Shown here one piece after another: positions 1 to 7,199 of a stretch of 64,000 nt of DNA. Each line of letters begins with the position of its first letter. Within the stretch, counting starts at the first letter, position 1. This DNA comes from Sediminimonas sp. (GTDB taxonomy: Bacteria; Pseudomonadota; Alphaproteobacteria; Rhodobacterales; Rhodobacteraceae): assembly GCF_024637375.1 (NCBI RefSeq), contig NZ_JAGXFK010000051.1:49010-113009 (forward strand), given 5' to 3'. The position numbers were made by a program, and so were the translations under genes. The notes under the pieces are model-generated. The model saw only the letters and a program-made list of their open reading frames with translations, searched no databases and was not told the DNA's origin.

Positions 1-369
1 ATTCAACGCCAGCGCCCGGTCCACGATCGCATCGCCATCATCGCCAAGAAGCGACGACATGGCCTCGCGCATGGGGGCGCCCTGCTGCAACTGCTGGCCC
101 AGCTTGGTTGAAAATTCCTGCGACACGCGCGCGGCGGCAGTGGGGTCTTCCACCTGCGCGCTCACGGCTTCCTGGAACGCGGCGACGATGTTCGGCGGAA
201 CCTGCGTGGCGGCGGCGATTTCGGTGGGCTTGAGAAGGTCTTGCCGGGGCGCGGTGGCGGGCTTTTTCTCTTTTTCGCGCTGCTGGGTCGAGAAGATCGA
301 CTTCGGCTTGCGGCGCTCAAGGGTTGCTTCAACGGGGGAATAGGCAAAGACGTTATCGGCCACGGGCAT
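1..369 (-). CDS. Large virion protein, N-terminal part only (cut by window edge)
   Basis: The ATG at 369 opens a frame that stays open to base 1, giving 123 residues with no stop. The product is Ala/Gln-rich and hydrophilic and begins MPVADNVFAYSPVEATLERR. I recognise no domain. It is the last visible gene of the leftward virion operon. In related temperate podoviruses this place is taken by a very long internal virion or antirestriction protein, so the missing part may be large; that is an inference. A conserved element at 394-437 lies just upstream and may provide its promoter. Confidence 0.75.
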   Translation of the reverse strand, partial: MPVADNVFAYSPVEATLERRKPKSIFSTQQREKEKKPATAPRQDLLKPTEIAAATQVPPNIVAAFQEAVSAQVEDPTAAARVSQEFSTKLGQQLQQGAPMREAMSSLLGDDGDAIVDRALALN

Positions 370-393
370 ACCTCATCGGGACAGGGTAGCGAA

Positions 394-437
394 GGTGGCC
401 GCACGTCATGCGCGGTATCACAGGGGTATGCTAGCAG
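394..437 (-). promoter_or_regulatory. Conserved late-operon element, copy 1
   Basis: Bases 394-421 match 5797-5824 at 24 of 28 positions, and the resemblance continues to a TAGCA block at 432-436. Both copies lie in short gaps immediately upstream of minus-strand late genes. The core GCACGTCATGCG (401-412) recurs upstream of the capsid gene. A phage late promoter or activator site is the likely role, inferred from position and conservation. Confidence 0.5.
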
Positions 438-464
438 AAGGTCGGGTCGGATGGAAGCGGCGCG

Positions 465-737
465 TTAGCGGGCGCGCTTGCCGGAAGCCTCGCGCTTTGC
501 TGCCATTTCATCACGCATCTTGTTGCGCCGATCACGTTCGCGGCCAATCTGGCTATTGATCCAGAGGCCAACGCAAAGCGTGCCGATGACCGCGACGATG
601 ACACCCACCGCGATGCTGTCGGTCGCGATTAGGACCATGAAGCCGAAAAGGCTGCCGATGGACAGACCAGACGCCAGCATGGCGATCCAACCGTAAATCT
701 GGGCGCGGTCATGATAATCAGGGAAGCGCATGCTCAC
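465..737 (-). CDS. Small two-helix membrane protein (holin candidate)
   Basis: Ninety residues with two hydrophobic helices, roughly residues 15-36 and 42-61, separated by a short turn, and a strongly charged C-terminal tail rich in Arg, Lys and Glu. This is the layout of a two-helix holin. It lies among virion and lysis candidates on the late strand. No family is recognised by sequence, so holin is an inference from topology and location. A second holin-like candidate lies at 5450-5695. Confidence 0.6.
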   Translation of the reverse strand: MSMRFPDYHDRAQIYGWIAMLASGLSIGSLFGFMVLIATDSIAVGVIVAVIGTLCVGLWINSQIGRERDRRNKMRDEMAAKREASGKRAR

Positions 738-818
738 AATATAAGCATGCGCCCCGCTGTTGTGAAGCCCTGTGCTAGCGCATTGGCGTCACGGTCGGTT
801 TTATCTCAACACATCGTG

Positions 819-944
819 TCAATGGCAATGATAGGGCTTGGAGCCCGCGTGGCACCCTGCGGAGTTGGTCCCGCCCGAATGCGCCAGGGCGCCAGAGGCT
901 GCCGTTGCTGCGACAAGTGCAGCCATAGCTAAGGCTCTAATCAT
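819..944 (-). CDS. Secreted YHYH-type mini-protein
   Basis: Forty-one residues. A signal peptide (MIRALAMAALVAATAASGALA) is followed by a mature peptide of about 20 residues ending GCHAGSKPYHCH, which matches the YHYH-domain signature. An AAGGA ribosome site eight bases upstream supports the ATG at 944 over the longer frame that opens at 1052. The two Cys and several His residues suggest metal binding, but the function of this family is unknown to me. It stands alone in a late-strand gap, so it could be a moron gene expressed for the host cell envelope. Confidence 0.6.
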   Translation of the reverse strand: MIRALAMAALVAATAASGALAHSGGTNSAGCHAGSKPYHCH

Positions 945-1048
945 AGAATCATTCCTTTTTTGTTGCGGTGAGTCGACGCTAGCAGTCGACGCAAAGTTGC
1001 GCAACTTTTCCGCGATTTTCCTGTTTGTTTCGCCGCCCCCGCCCTGCC

Positions 1049-2773
1049 TCACTCGGTATAGTTCGGGGGCGGCTCCTGCCGAGGTGGTGCGTAGCCCTGC
1101 GCCGCCAACCCCATCGCCCGGGCCACGTTGTCGCGTGCCTCCTGCGTGATCTGCGCATTGGACGGCATTCCCTCAGCGGTGACAAGGCTCTGATCCGTGT
1201 ACTGCTTCCGCAACCGGGCCGCCTCGGCGATGATCTTCTTGGCGATATCCTCTTGCTGCCCTGACGCCTTCTTGGCTTGCTCGGCCTCAAGCTTCTGCGC
1301 CGCCTGCATTTGCTCCCAAAGCATTTCGAAGACGTTTTCGGGCGCCAGAGCGTAGAGCCCCTCCTGTATCAGATCGCCCTGGTCCTCATAGTCGCGCGTG
1401 AAGGTTTCCCCGGTTTCGCGATTGCGGAATGTCAGGCGGGCGCCGGTAATCTCCCCGTTCTCGCCGCGCTGGAATCCGCTTTGCTCGCGCACCACGTCGA
1501 ACCCGTCGTCGAAAGCGTTGTAGGTGTCAGACAGGTGATCCATGAGGCCATCTTCATCGCCGATCGTGGCGGCATGCACGGCCTTGCTCCAACTTTCCAA
1601 CTGACCCTTGGTCTCGCGTGCCTGCGACCATTCTTCGAACGCCTGCGCTTTCTCGATATCGCCGCGCTGGAGGTACAGGTCCACGATCTTCGGCACGGCC
1701 TTCTTGGCGTAGAAGTCCATGAAACTGTCCGTCGCGCGCTTCTGCTGCGCCGGGGTGAACTTCGGCGCTCCGCTGCGCTCCTTGCCCTTGGCTCTGTTCG
1801 GGTCCGGCGCACTGGCGGCGGCGGCCTGAACGGACGGCGGATCTTGCGGCGACACCGGCGGGCGCTGGCTCTCGCCGGGCGTGGATGCTTGCGGCGCGTC
1901 CGGTGCTGCGCGCCCCCGCGGCGAAGGATCATTGCGCCCGGCGACACCGCGCGCCAGAACCCCGCGCTCCGGCGGCGTGCTGGGCATATCGGGCCGTGAC
2001 GGGGCTGCCGGCTGGGCGGGTTGTTGCGGTGTTTGGCTTCCCTGCGGGTTATCCGCGGCGAGAAACCTGCTGCGCCCCTGTGGCACCATGGCCGCCCAAA
2101 GATCGCTCGGCTTCATGTTGGCGCTTTGCGCCGCCTCCTGGACGCTCGGGTTTTGCGCGAAGCTGGCGGGCATCGGTGCGCTTGCGGGATCGGACGTGCC
2201 GCCGCCTGCCGCCTGGGGCGCGTCGTTCATGATAGTGCGGGGCGCGGGGCGCGCTGGCGCCTGCGGTGTGGTCCGGTCAACCTGCGGTCGCTGCGGCATT
2301 GCCATATTCTGCGGCTGGGGCATCTGCTGCGGTGCCATTTGCTGGCCGACACCCGGTGGCGTGGGGTTGATGCTGCGCGGGCGTCGTGCGGGCGCCTCCT
2401 GCTGCGGCGCCTGCGGCTGCGGCGTGTTGATGTCGCCGCTCAGAACGTCCGAATTCGGGTCGGGCTGGGTGATGATGCTGCGCCCGGGGTTGGGCGCGCC
2501 CTGCGTCTCGTATTCCTCGCGAGCGCCGTCGTAGGCATCGGTCATACGTTGGCGCTCGGCCTCGGCGCGCTGCCGGGCGCGTTGCTGGGCGGCGCGCTTG
2601 CGCTCGCGTTCGCTCTTGGTCCACTCGCGGTCCTCGCGCGCCCAATCGAACCGCTCCGCTTCGCGCGCGAGCTGCTCGTCCTCGATCTTCTGCCGGCGTT
2701 TCTGGTTCTTGATCCCGGTGCCGAGTTGATAGCCCGACATTGCGCCTTCGATGAATGATCCCAAGCCTGCCAT
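1049..2773 (-). CDS. Pro/Gln-rich phage virion protein
   Basis: 574 residues. Residues 1-30 are a Gly-containing N-terminal segment (MAGLGSFIEGAMSG). Residues 31-95 are very charged and probably coiled coil. Residues 96-330 are low-complexity Pro/Gln/Ala. A folded C-terminal half from about 330 contains aromatic and acidic stretches such as FRNRETGETFTRDYEDQGD. The gene sits three bases downstream of the muramidase-like gene and shares its N-terminal signature. It is probably an internal or ejected virion protein. No enzyme motif is seen. Confidence 0.75.
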   Translation of the reverse strand: MAGLGSFIEGAMSGYQLGTGIKNQKRRQKIEDEQLAREAERFDWAREDREWTKSERERKRAAQQRARQRAEAERQRMTDAYDGAREEYETQGAPNPGRSIITQPDPNSDVLSGDINTPQPQAPQQEAPARRPRSINPTPPGVGQQMAPQQMPQPQNMAMPQRPQVDRTTPQAPARPAPRTIMNDAPQAAGGGTSDPASAPMPASFAQNPSVQEAAQSANMKPSDLWAAMVPQGRSRFLAADNPQGSQTPQQPAQPAAPSRPDMPSTPPERGVLARGVAGRNDPSPRGRAAPDAPQASTPGESQRPPVSPQDPPSVQAAAASAPDPNRAKGKERSGAPKFTPAQQKRATDSFMDFYAKKAVPKIVDLYLQRGDIEKAQAFEEWSQARETKGQLESWSKAVHAATIGDEDGLMDHLSDTYNAFDDGFDVVREQSGFQRGENGEITGARLTFRNRETGETFTRDYEDQGDLIQEGLYALAPENVFEMLWEQMQAAQKLEAEQAKKASGQQEDIAKKIIAEAARLRKQYTDQSLVTAEGMPSNAQITQEARDNVARAMGLAAQGYAPPRQEPPPNYTE

Positions 2774-2775
2774 GG

Positions 2776-3585
2776 TTACGAATCCTCTTTGCGATAGAAC
2801 ATGCGCACGAGCCTCTGTGCGGGCGACTCGTCGCCGAATATGCTGCGCGCCACGCGCTCGGCCGCCGGGGTGTTGTCACCCTTCGGCTTGGGCGTCCCCG
2901 ACCCGCGCGATGGCGCCCCGGCGTGCGTCTTTGCATAGTCGAGCAGCGACGTCTTGTTGGAGTCAGCGGGGTTGTACTTTCCGCCAGATGTCAAAAGCTT
3001 GCGCATTCCGTTCTTGCCGCCCAGATGAGCCATGGCGCGCATGCCGTTGCGGGTCATACGGACGCCGCCGACTTCCTGACCGAGATACTTGTCCAGCCCG
3101 TTGCTTTCGATGAAGCCGTCGATATCCCGCACATGCCAGTCCTGAACGCGCTCTTGCAGTTTGCGGCTTTCTTCCTTGGGAAGGCTCACGAAATCATTCG
3201 TCGTGACCTTGCTGCCGGTGGCGCGGTTGAAGTCGTCGAGACGTTCCTGTCCGAACTGATATTTCCCGGTGTAGCCCTCGTCGTTCACAACGTCATATCG
3301 CCCACCGCTTTCCGTGCGCGACAGGCTGGCGTCGAATTCTGAGGCATAGTCACCGCGCCCGCTTCCGTGTCGCTGGCCTTCGCTGACCACGCTGCGACCC
3401 GCCGCCGTGTTTTCGGGGATGAATGATGGCGTGCCGCCGGATGCGCCGCCGCCGCTGTTGGTGGCGCCATCCCCGCTGCCATTCAGCCGATCCAGCGCAT
3501 CGGTGATCGACCGCTGGCGCCTCATGCCGCGGCCTGTGCTGATACCGCCGGCCAGCCCTTGAAGGAACGAACCCGCGCCCGCCAT
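2776..3585 (-). CDS. Virion-associated muramidase/transglycosylase-like protein
   Basis: 269 residues. A Gly-rich N-terminus (MAGAGSFLQGLAGG) and a flexible linker precede a lysozyme-like domain from about residue 82 to 220. The catalytic Glu is probably E92 in SRTESGG, followed by YTGKYQFGQERL, typical of phage tail lysozymes and soluble transglycosylases. It would cut peptidoglycan during DNA entry. Its start overlaps the stop of the upstream gene by one base. A role in entry rather than lysis is inferred from its position among virion proteins. Confidence 0.75.
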   Translation of the reverse strand: MAGAGSFLQGLAGGISTGRGMRRQRSITDALDRLNGSGDGATNSGGGASGGTPSFIPENTAAGRSVVSEGQRHGSGRGDYASEFDASLSRTESGGRYDVVNDEGYTGKYQFGQERLDDFNRATGSKVTTNDFVSLPKEESRKLQERVQDWHVRDIDGFIESNGLDKYLGQEVGGVRMTRNGMRAMAHLGGKNGMRKLLTSGGKYNPADSNKTSLLDYAKTHAGAPSRGSGTPKPKGDNTPAAERVARSIFGDESPAQRLVRMFYRKEDS

Positions 3586-4571
3586 CAGGCCGCCACCCCT
3601 GCTATGCTACGCGACTTCGGCTTGCGGCGCGTCTTGCCGTTGCCGATCTTGTCGACCTTCTGCGACAACTCCTGGACCGCGCCCATGGTCACGCCAAGCG
3701 CATCGACGACGTTGATGCTGCGCCCATCGCCCTTGCCGGTCGCTGCCTTGAAGTCCTCGGCATAGGCGCCGACATGGCTGCCGCCGTCGCCCTCGCCCGG
3801 CTTGTAGTCCCATTCCTCGACGGGCATTTTCTCGACCGCCTTGAGAAGGCTGCGCTCGACCGGTTTCTTGTTCGTCTTGGCGTCCTTCGAGGACGTAAGC
3901 GCAAGCCCGGCCAGGCTACCCAGGCCACCCCACAGGCTCGACGACTGCGACATCTGCGCGTTGTATTGCTGCATCTGCTGTTGATACTGCGTGTTGAGCA
4001 GGCTGCCCTTCTGGCGCTGCCCCTGCATGGCGCCCTGAAAGCCTGCACCGCTGGCCGCGTTCGACAGCCCCATCGAGGTGCCGGGGTTGACCGCCATGCC
4101 CGACCCCATGTTGATGGCGTTCGCCTTCATGGTGTCGGACTTGTTCTCGGCCATGGCGCGGGATTTGAGCCGCGTGTCATTCGCGGCCCCGGCGGTGGCG
4201 GCGGCCTCTGCCAGTTCACTGCTGCGCGTGGCAGAGCCAAAGCGCCCGGATCGCGGGTCAACGCCCATGGACGCCAGCCTGCGCTCCTGCTGGCCCTGTG
4301 CTGCGTTAAACTGGTGCGCGGCCGTTGCCTTGGCGCGGCGCGCATCGCCGGCGACCTTTCCGTAATCTGGCCCGCCTTGCGAGTCAGCGATGTACTCATC
4401 CTGCAAGGGCTGGAAGACGGAACGATACCGGGACCGATCCTCTGCGGCCCAATCGTTCGTGATTGCCGCCTGATCCTTCATGAAGGCGAGGTAGTCTTCC
4501 CCGATCGCGGCAGACTTCAATGCAGCTTCGCCGATGCGCTTGTCGGGCTTCGGGGGGCTTGGCTTACCCAT
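3585..4571 (-). CDS. Virion protein with S74-like C-terminal chaperone domain
   Basis: 328 residues. The first 220 are Ala/Gln/Ser-rich and helical. From about residue 226 the sequence resembles the intramolecular chaperone (peptidase S74) domain of phage tail spikes: SSKDAKTNKKPV, then a long helix, EEWDYKP, HVGAYAEDF, a VVDALGV segment and a coiled coil. In the family this domain helps trimer folding and then cuts itself off at a Ser near its start. Here the canonical SD dipeptide reads SK, so self-cleavage is uncertain. The next gene downstream is the muramidase-like protein. Confidence 0.65.
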   Translation of the reverse strand: MGKPSPPKPDKRIGEAALKSAAIGEDYLAFMKDQAAITNDWAAEDRSRYRSVFQPLQDEYIADSQGGPDYGKVAGDARRAKATAAHQFNAAQGQQERRLASMGVDPRSGRFGSATRSSELAEAAATAGAANDTRLKSRAMAENKSDTMKANAINMGSGMAVNPGTSMGLSNAASGAGFQGAMQGQRQKGSLLNTQYQQQMQQYNAQMSQSSSLWGGLGSLAGLALTSSKDAKTNKKPVERSLLKAVEKMPVEEWDYKPGEGDGGSHVGAYAEDFKAATGKGDGRSINVVDALGVTMGAVQELSQKVDKIGNGKTRRKPKSRSIAGVAA

Positions 4572-4572
4572 G

Positions 4573-5007
4573 TCAGTTCTCCTTGATCCACGCGCACCGG
4601 TCGCGATGCATGGTGAACAGAATGCCGTCTTCGTTGTCGTCCATGACGCCGCGAAGGCGCGCCTCGATCTCGAAGCCCAGCTTGATGTTCATGGCCTGGC
4701 ACGCGATGTTGTCGGCGCCGACGATGGCGTGGGCCTGTGGCACCTTGCGTACCAGAAAAACGTATCCGAACAGGCCGCCAAGAATGTTGCGTGTCGCCCA
4801 GCCGCGCGAGCCGTCCGAGGCAAAGTGCAGATCGCAGGTCGTGGAATAGGTCTGGACCATGATCATCACGGCCCGGATCTTGCCTGTGTCGCTGTCAATC
4901 ACGCCGATCGCTTCCGCCGATTCCGGCCACGCCGCATGCAGATCGCAGCGCGGCGCCGCCCATGCCTTGAGCGCGTCCTGGTCCTCGAATGTCAGCGCCA
5001 GCGTCAC
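4573..5007 (-). CDS. GNAT-family acetyltransferase-like protein
   Basis: 144 residues from a GTG start. That start is chosen because its GTGA overlaps the stop of the preceding gene and a GGAGG site lies six bases upstream. The C-terminal half has a GNAT pattern: a beta strand with GVIDSDTGKIRAVM, then DNIACQAMNIKLGFEIEARLRG, the usual acceptor region before the last strand. The classic Q/RxxGxG/A loop is poor. Such proteins are common beside podovirus tail genes. The substrate is unknown. Confidence 0.6.
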   Translation of the reverse strand: MTLALTFEDQDALKAWAAPRCDLHAAWPESAEAIGVIDSDTGKIRAVMIMVQTYSTTCDLHFASDGSRGWATRNILGGLFGYVFLVRKVPQAHAIVGADNIACQAMNIKLGFEIEARLRGVMDDNEDGILFTMHRDRCAWIKEN

Positions 5008-5453
5008 CCTCGGCCTCCATACGATTTGATTACACGGTGGGACAGCCTTGCCGGCCCGACTTCGAAATTTCCTATGTGCCACGTCCAGACCGACGACCAG
5101 ACGTATCCGGTTGGATCGGAAAGGCAGTCACCGGCCCAATCCGTGATGCGCCACCGGCCGACCTTCTGAGCCCGTGAGTAACGAAAGGGCCCACCCCTAT
5201 CAGCGCACGGATGGCCGTTGTTGTGGGTCTGTGTGATCGGTCTGACCGTTTCGACATAGGACAGGCGGGGGCGTGGAAGGCCGAAAACATCACCGGGAAA
5301 TGTGCGCTGCATCACCACCTCGTCGCCGCGCACCTGGACCGCTACGGGGTTGAATGCGATCCGCGTGACTGGCAGAATTTGCAGCAGCATCCACACAAGT
5401 GCGACGATACCGATCCAGCGATATGTCTTGCTGTCCATCGCGCGCTTCATCAT
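5004..5453 (-). CDS. Membrane-anchored phage protein of unknown function
   Basis: 149 residues with one N-terminal membrane helix (about residues 13-31, IGIVALVWMLLQILPVTRIA) and a soluble domain of about 115 residues containing several Trp and two Cys. The start at 5453 is supported by an ATGA overlap with the stop of the holin-like gene, and the end by a GTGA overlap with the next gene. Its place next to the lysis candidate suggests a role in lysis or envelope contact, for example spanin-like, but it has no lipobox and I do not recognise it. Confidence 0.6.
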   Translation of the reverse strand: MMKRAMDSKTYRWIGIVALVWMLLQILPVTRIAFNPVAVQVRGDEVVMQRTFPGDVFGLPRPRLSYVETVRPITQTHNNGHPCADRGGPFRYSRAQKVGRWRITDWAGDCLSDPTGYVWSSVWTWHIGNFEVGPARLSHRVIKSYGGRG

Positions 5454-5695
5454 TGCGCCATCCATTCTGCAAGACCGCGCCAACCCTCTTCCCCCAGCCA
5501 CCAGACGACCGCGATGATCGGGGCGACCTTGATGCAAAAACCTCCAAGCCATGCTGTCATCTCCACGCTGCGTGCGACCTTGCGCAGCAGCCGATCGAGA
5601 CGTTGGTCCTCCGGGTCTTTCGTGTGCACGGCGATTGCTTCCAGGGCGTCGATGCGCCGCACAAGCCTTTCGTAAAGATCCTCATTGCTCGACAC
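5450..5695 (-). CDS. Single-helix holin-like protein
   Basis: 81 residues. The first 45 are charged and helical. One hydrophobic segment follows (about residues 47-68, TAWLGGFCIKVAPIIAVVWWLG) with a short C-terminus. The single transmembrane helix and small size fit class III holins or a holin regulator. It heads a three-gene chain with 4-base start/stop overlaps. A conserved late element lies upstream at 5797-5838. Holin is an inference. Confidence 0.6.
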   Translation of the reverse strand: MSSNEDLYERLVRRIDALEAIAVHTKDPEDQRLDRLLRKVARSVEMTAWLGGFCIKVAPIIAVVWWLGEEGWRGLAEWMAQ

Positions 5696-5796
5696 AGTTC
5701 ACACTCCCGCTCCAGAAGGCGAAAGGGTCGATGGGGCGTTTCTTGCAGGTCATTCGGGCACTCGCAGATAGTGGTTGGCCAACCGGTTGTCGTGGT

Positions 5797-5838
5797 GGTG
5801 GCCGCACATCTTGCGCGGTGTCGCGTGGAAGTTAGCAC
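5797..5838 (-). promoter_or_regulatory. Conserved late-operon element, copy 2
   Basis: This copy lies in the 175-base gap between the tail-fibre gene and the holin-like gene. Bases 5797-5824 match 394-421 at 24 of 28 positions, with core GCACATCTTGCG at 5804-5815, and a TTAGCA block follows. The rest of the gap shows no gene. It is probably a promoter or activator site for the lysis and internal-virion genes downstream on the minus strand. Confidence 0.5.
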
Positions 5839-5870
5839 ATATGGTGCGCGCGGGGAAGGGCCGCGGCGCC

Positions 5871-7193
5871 CTACCTGCGCAGTTCGATTACGACCAACTC
5901 GATATCATCGACCGTTGGCGATCCATTTGCGTTAGCGTCGTTTGCTATAAGCTGAACAGATTGCCCACCACTAACCGATGTCGTCGTGCTAATGAAATGG
6001 CTGCCGTTAGTTTTCCACAGCTCTACACCATCGACTTCACATGATATGTAGACGTTGGACGATCCACCTGGGGTGGACACGTTTTTGATAGTGTAGTTTG
6101 CCAATATCAAAAGAGGGTAGCCACCCAGACCGGTAATCCAGACTGTGATCAGCCCACCCATCCCGCTTTCAGGCTCAGTTCCTGACTCTGATTTTGTCGC
6201 TGCGTTGGTCGTCAGGATTTGTGACGTCACGCCGCCAGCCTTGAGCGTCAGATTGCCATTTACATCGGTATCGAGCGTGGAATTGTCGATGACAAGCTTA
6301 TCGACCGTCACCTCTCCTGCCCCGATCTTGTCGGCGGTGATCTCCCCGGCCCCGATCTTGTCGGCCGTAATGGCGCCGGCGGCGATATTATTAGCTTTAA
6401 CCTCACCAGCACCAATTTTGGCAGCTGTGATGGCGCCTGCACTAAGGTGTTGTGTGTAGACGGTCCCGTCCAAAAGAATGCGATCGGCTGTCATTCTGAC
6501 GGCGCTGGCGGCGCCATTTATCGGATCATCAGCCGCTACCAGTTCCAGCTCTGCTGTGGCGGAGCCCGCAACAGTTCGAAGCGTATAGGTGGCCGCCTGG
6601 TAGCCCTCGATCGTGGCGATCGCGTTTTTGCTTTCGGTGACCTGCGCCTCAGCCGATGACAGGTTTGCAGAAACCGTCGATATGTCTTGAGAAAGCGCGG
6701 TGTCCGCGTCTGCACGCGCTATGCTCTCATTTGTAATATCCGCTTCGGCCTGATCGACGCGCGCGGTGACGGCCGTCACATCGGATGCGATGGCTGTGTC
6801 GCCATCTGTGCGGGCTATGGTTTCGGCCGTAATGTCCGCTTCGGCCTGATCGACGCGCACGTTGACATTGGCAATCTCACCTTCACGCACGGTTGTTTCG
6901 GCGTCCAGGGCGCCATCAAGCCTATCTGCCTCGTTATTGATGAACGTATTGACGCTGTCGATAAGCTGGTTGATATCGCGGATGGTGTCGGTATTGCCGA
7001 CAGCGCCATCCAGGTCGCGCCCGCTCGCACTCCCGACAAGCTTGTCGGCCAGCTTGGTGCCAATGAGTTTCTGCGCGATCTTCTCGGCCAGGCCGTCGAG
7101 TTCCTTCCACAGCACGGCCCGGTCGCCGGGACTGCCCCGCTGGCCGCCGAGGGTCTCGACATCCCTCTGTGTTCTGTCGCGCCGAATAGCCAT
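5871..7193 (-). CDS. Tail fibre / receptor-binding protein
   Basis: 440 residues. Residues 40-190 form long helical, probably trimeric coiled-coil stretches with repeated RVDQAEADIT(A/N)E segments. They are followed by a run of AGAITADKIGAGE-type repeats near residues 255-300, typical of phage tail fibres and tip proteins. The C-terminal 120 residues are beta-rich, with many Thr, Ser and Asn, and probably contact the receptor. It is next to the 591-residue tail protein and ends 175 bases before the lysis genes. The host receptor is unknown. Confidence 0.75.
   Translation of the reverse strand: MAIRRDRTQRDVETLGGQRGSPGDRAVLWKELDGLAEKIAQKLIGTKLADKLVGSASGRDLDGAVGNTDTIRDINQLIDSVNTFINNEADRLDGALDAETTVREGEIANVNVRVDQAEADITAETIARTDGDTAIASDVTAVTARVDQAEADITNESIARADADTALSQDISTVSANLSSAEAQVTESKNAIATIEGYQAATYTLRTVAGSATAELELVAADDPINGAASAVRMTADRILLDGTVYTQHLSAGAITAAKIGAGEVKANNIAAGAITADKIGAGEITADKIGAGEVTVDKLVIDNSTLDTDVNGNLTLKAGGVTSQILTTNAATKSESGTEPESGMGGLITVWITGLGGYPLLILANYTIKNVSTPGGSSNVYISCEVDGVELWKTNGSHFISTTTSVSGGQSVQLIANDANANGSPTVDDIELVVIELRR
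6311..6430. repeat. Four 30-bp degenerate direct repeats inside the tail-fibre gene
   Basis: Four successive 30-base units encode the ten-residue repeat (A/G)GAITADKIG. The two units 6311-6340 and 6341-6370 are nearly identical in DNA; the other two have diverged. The unit length is a multiple of three, so unit gain or loss would keep the frame and change fibre length. Confidence 0.7.
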
Positions 7194-7199
7194 CCGTGA

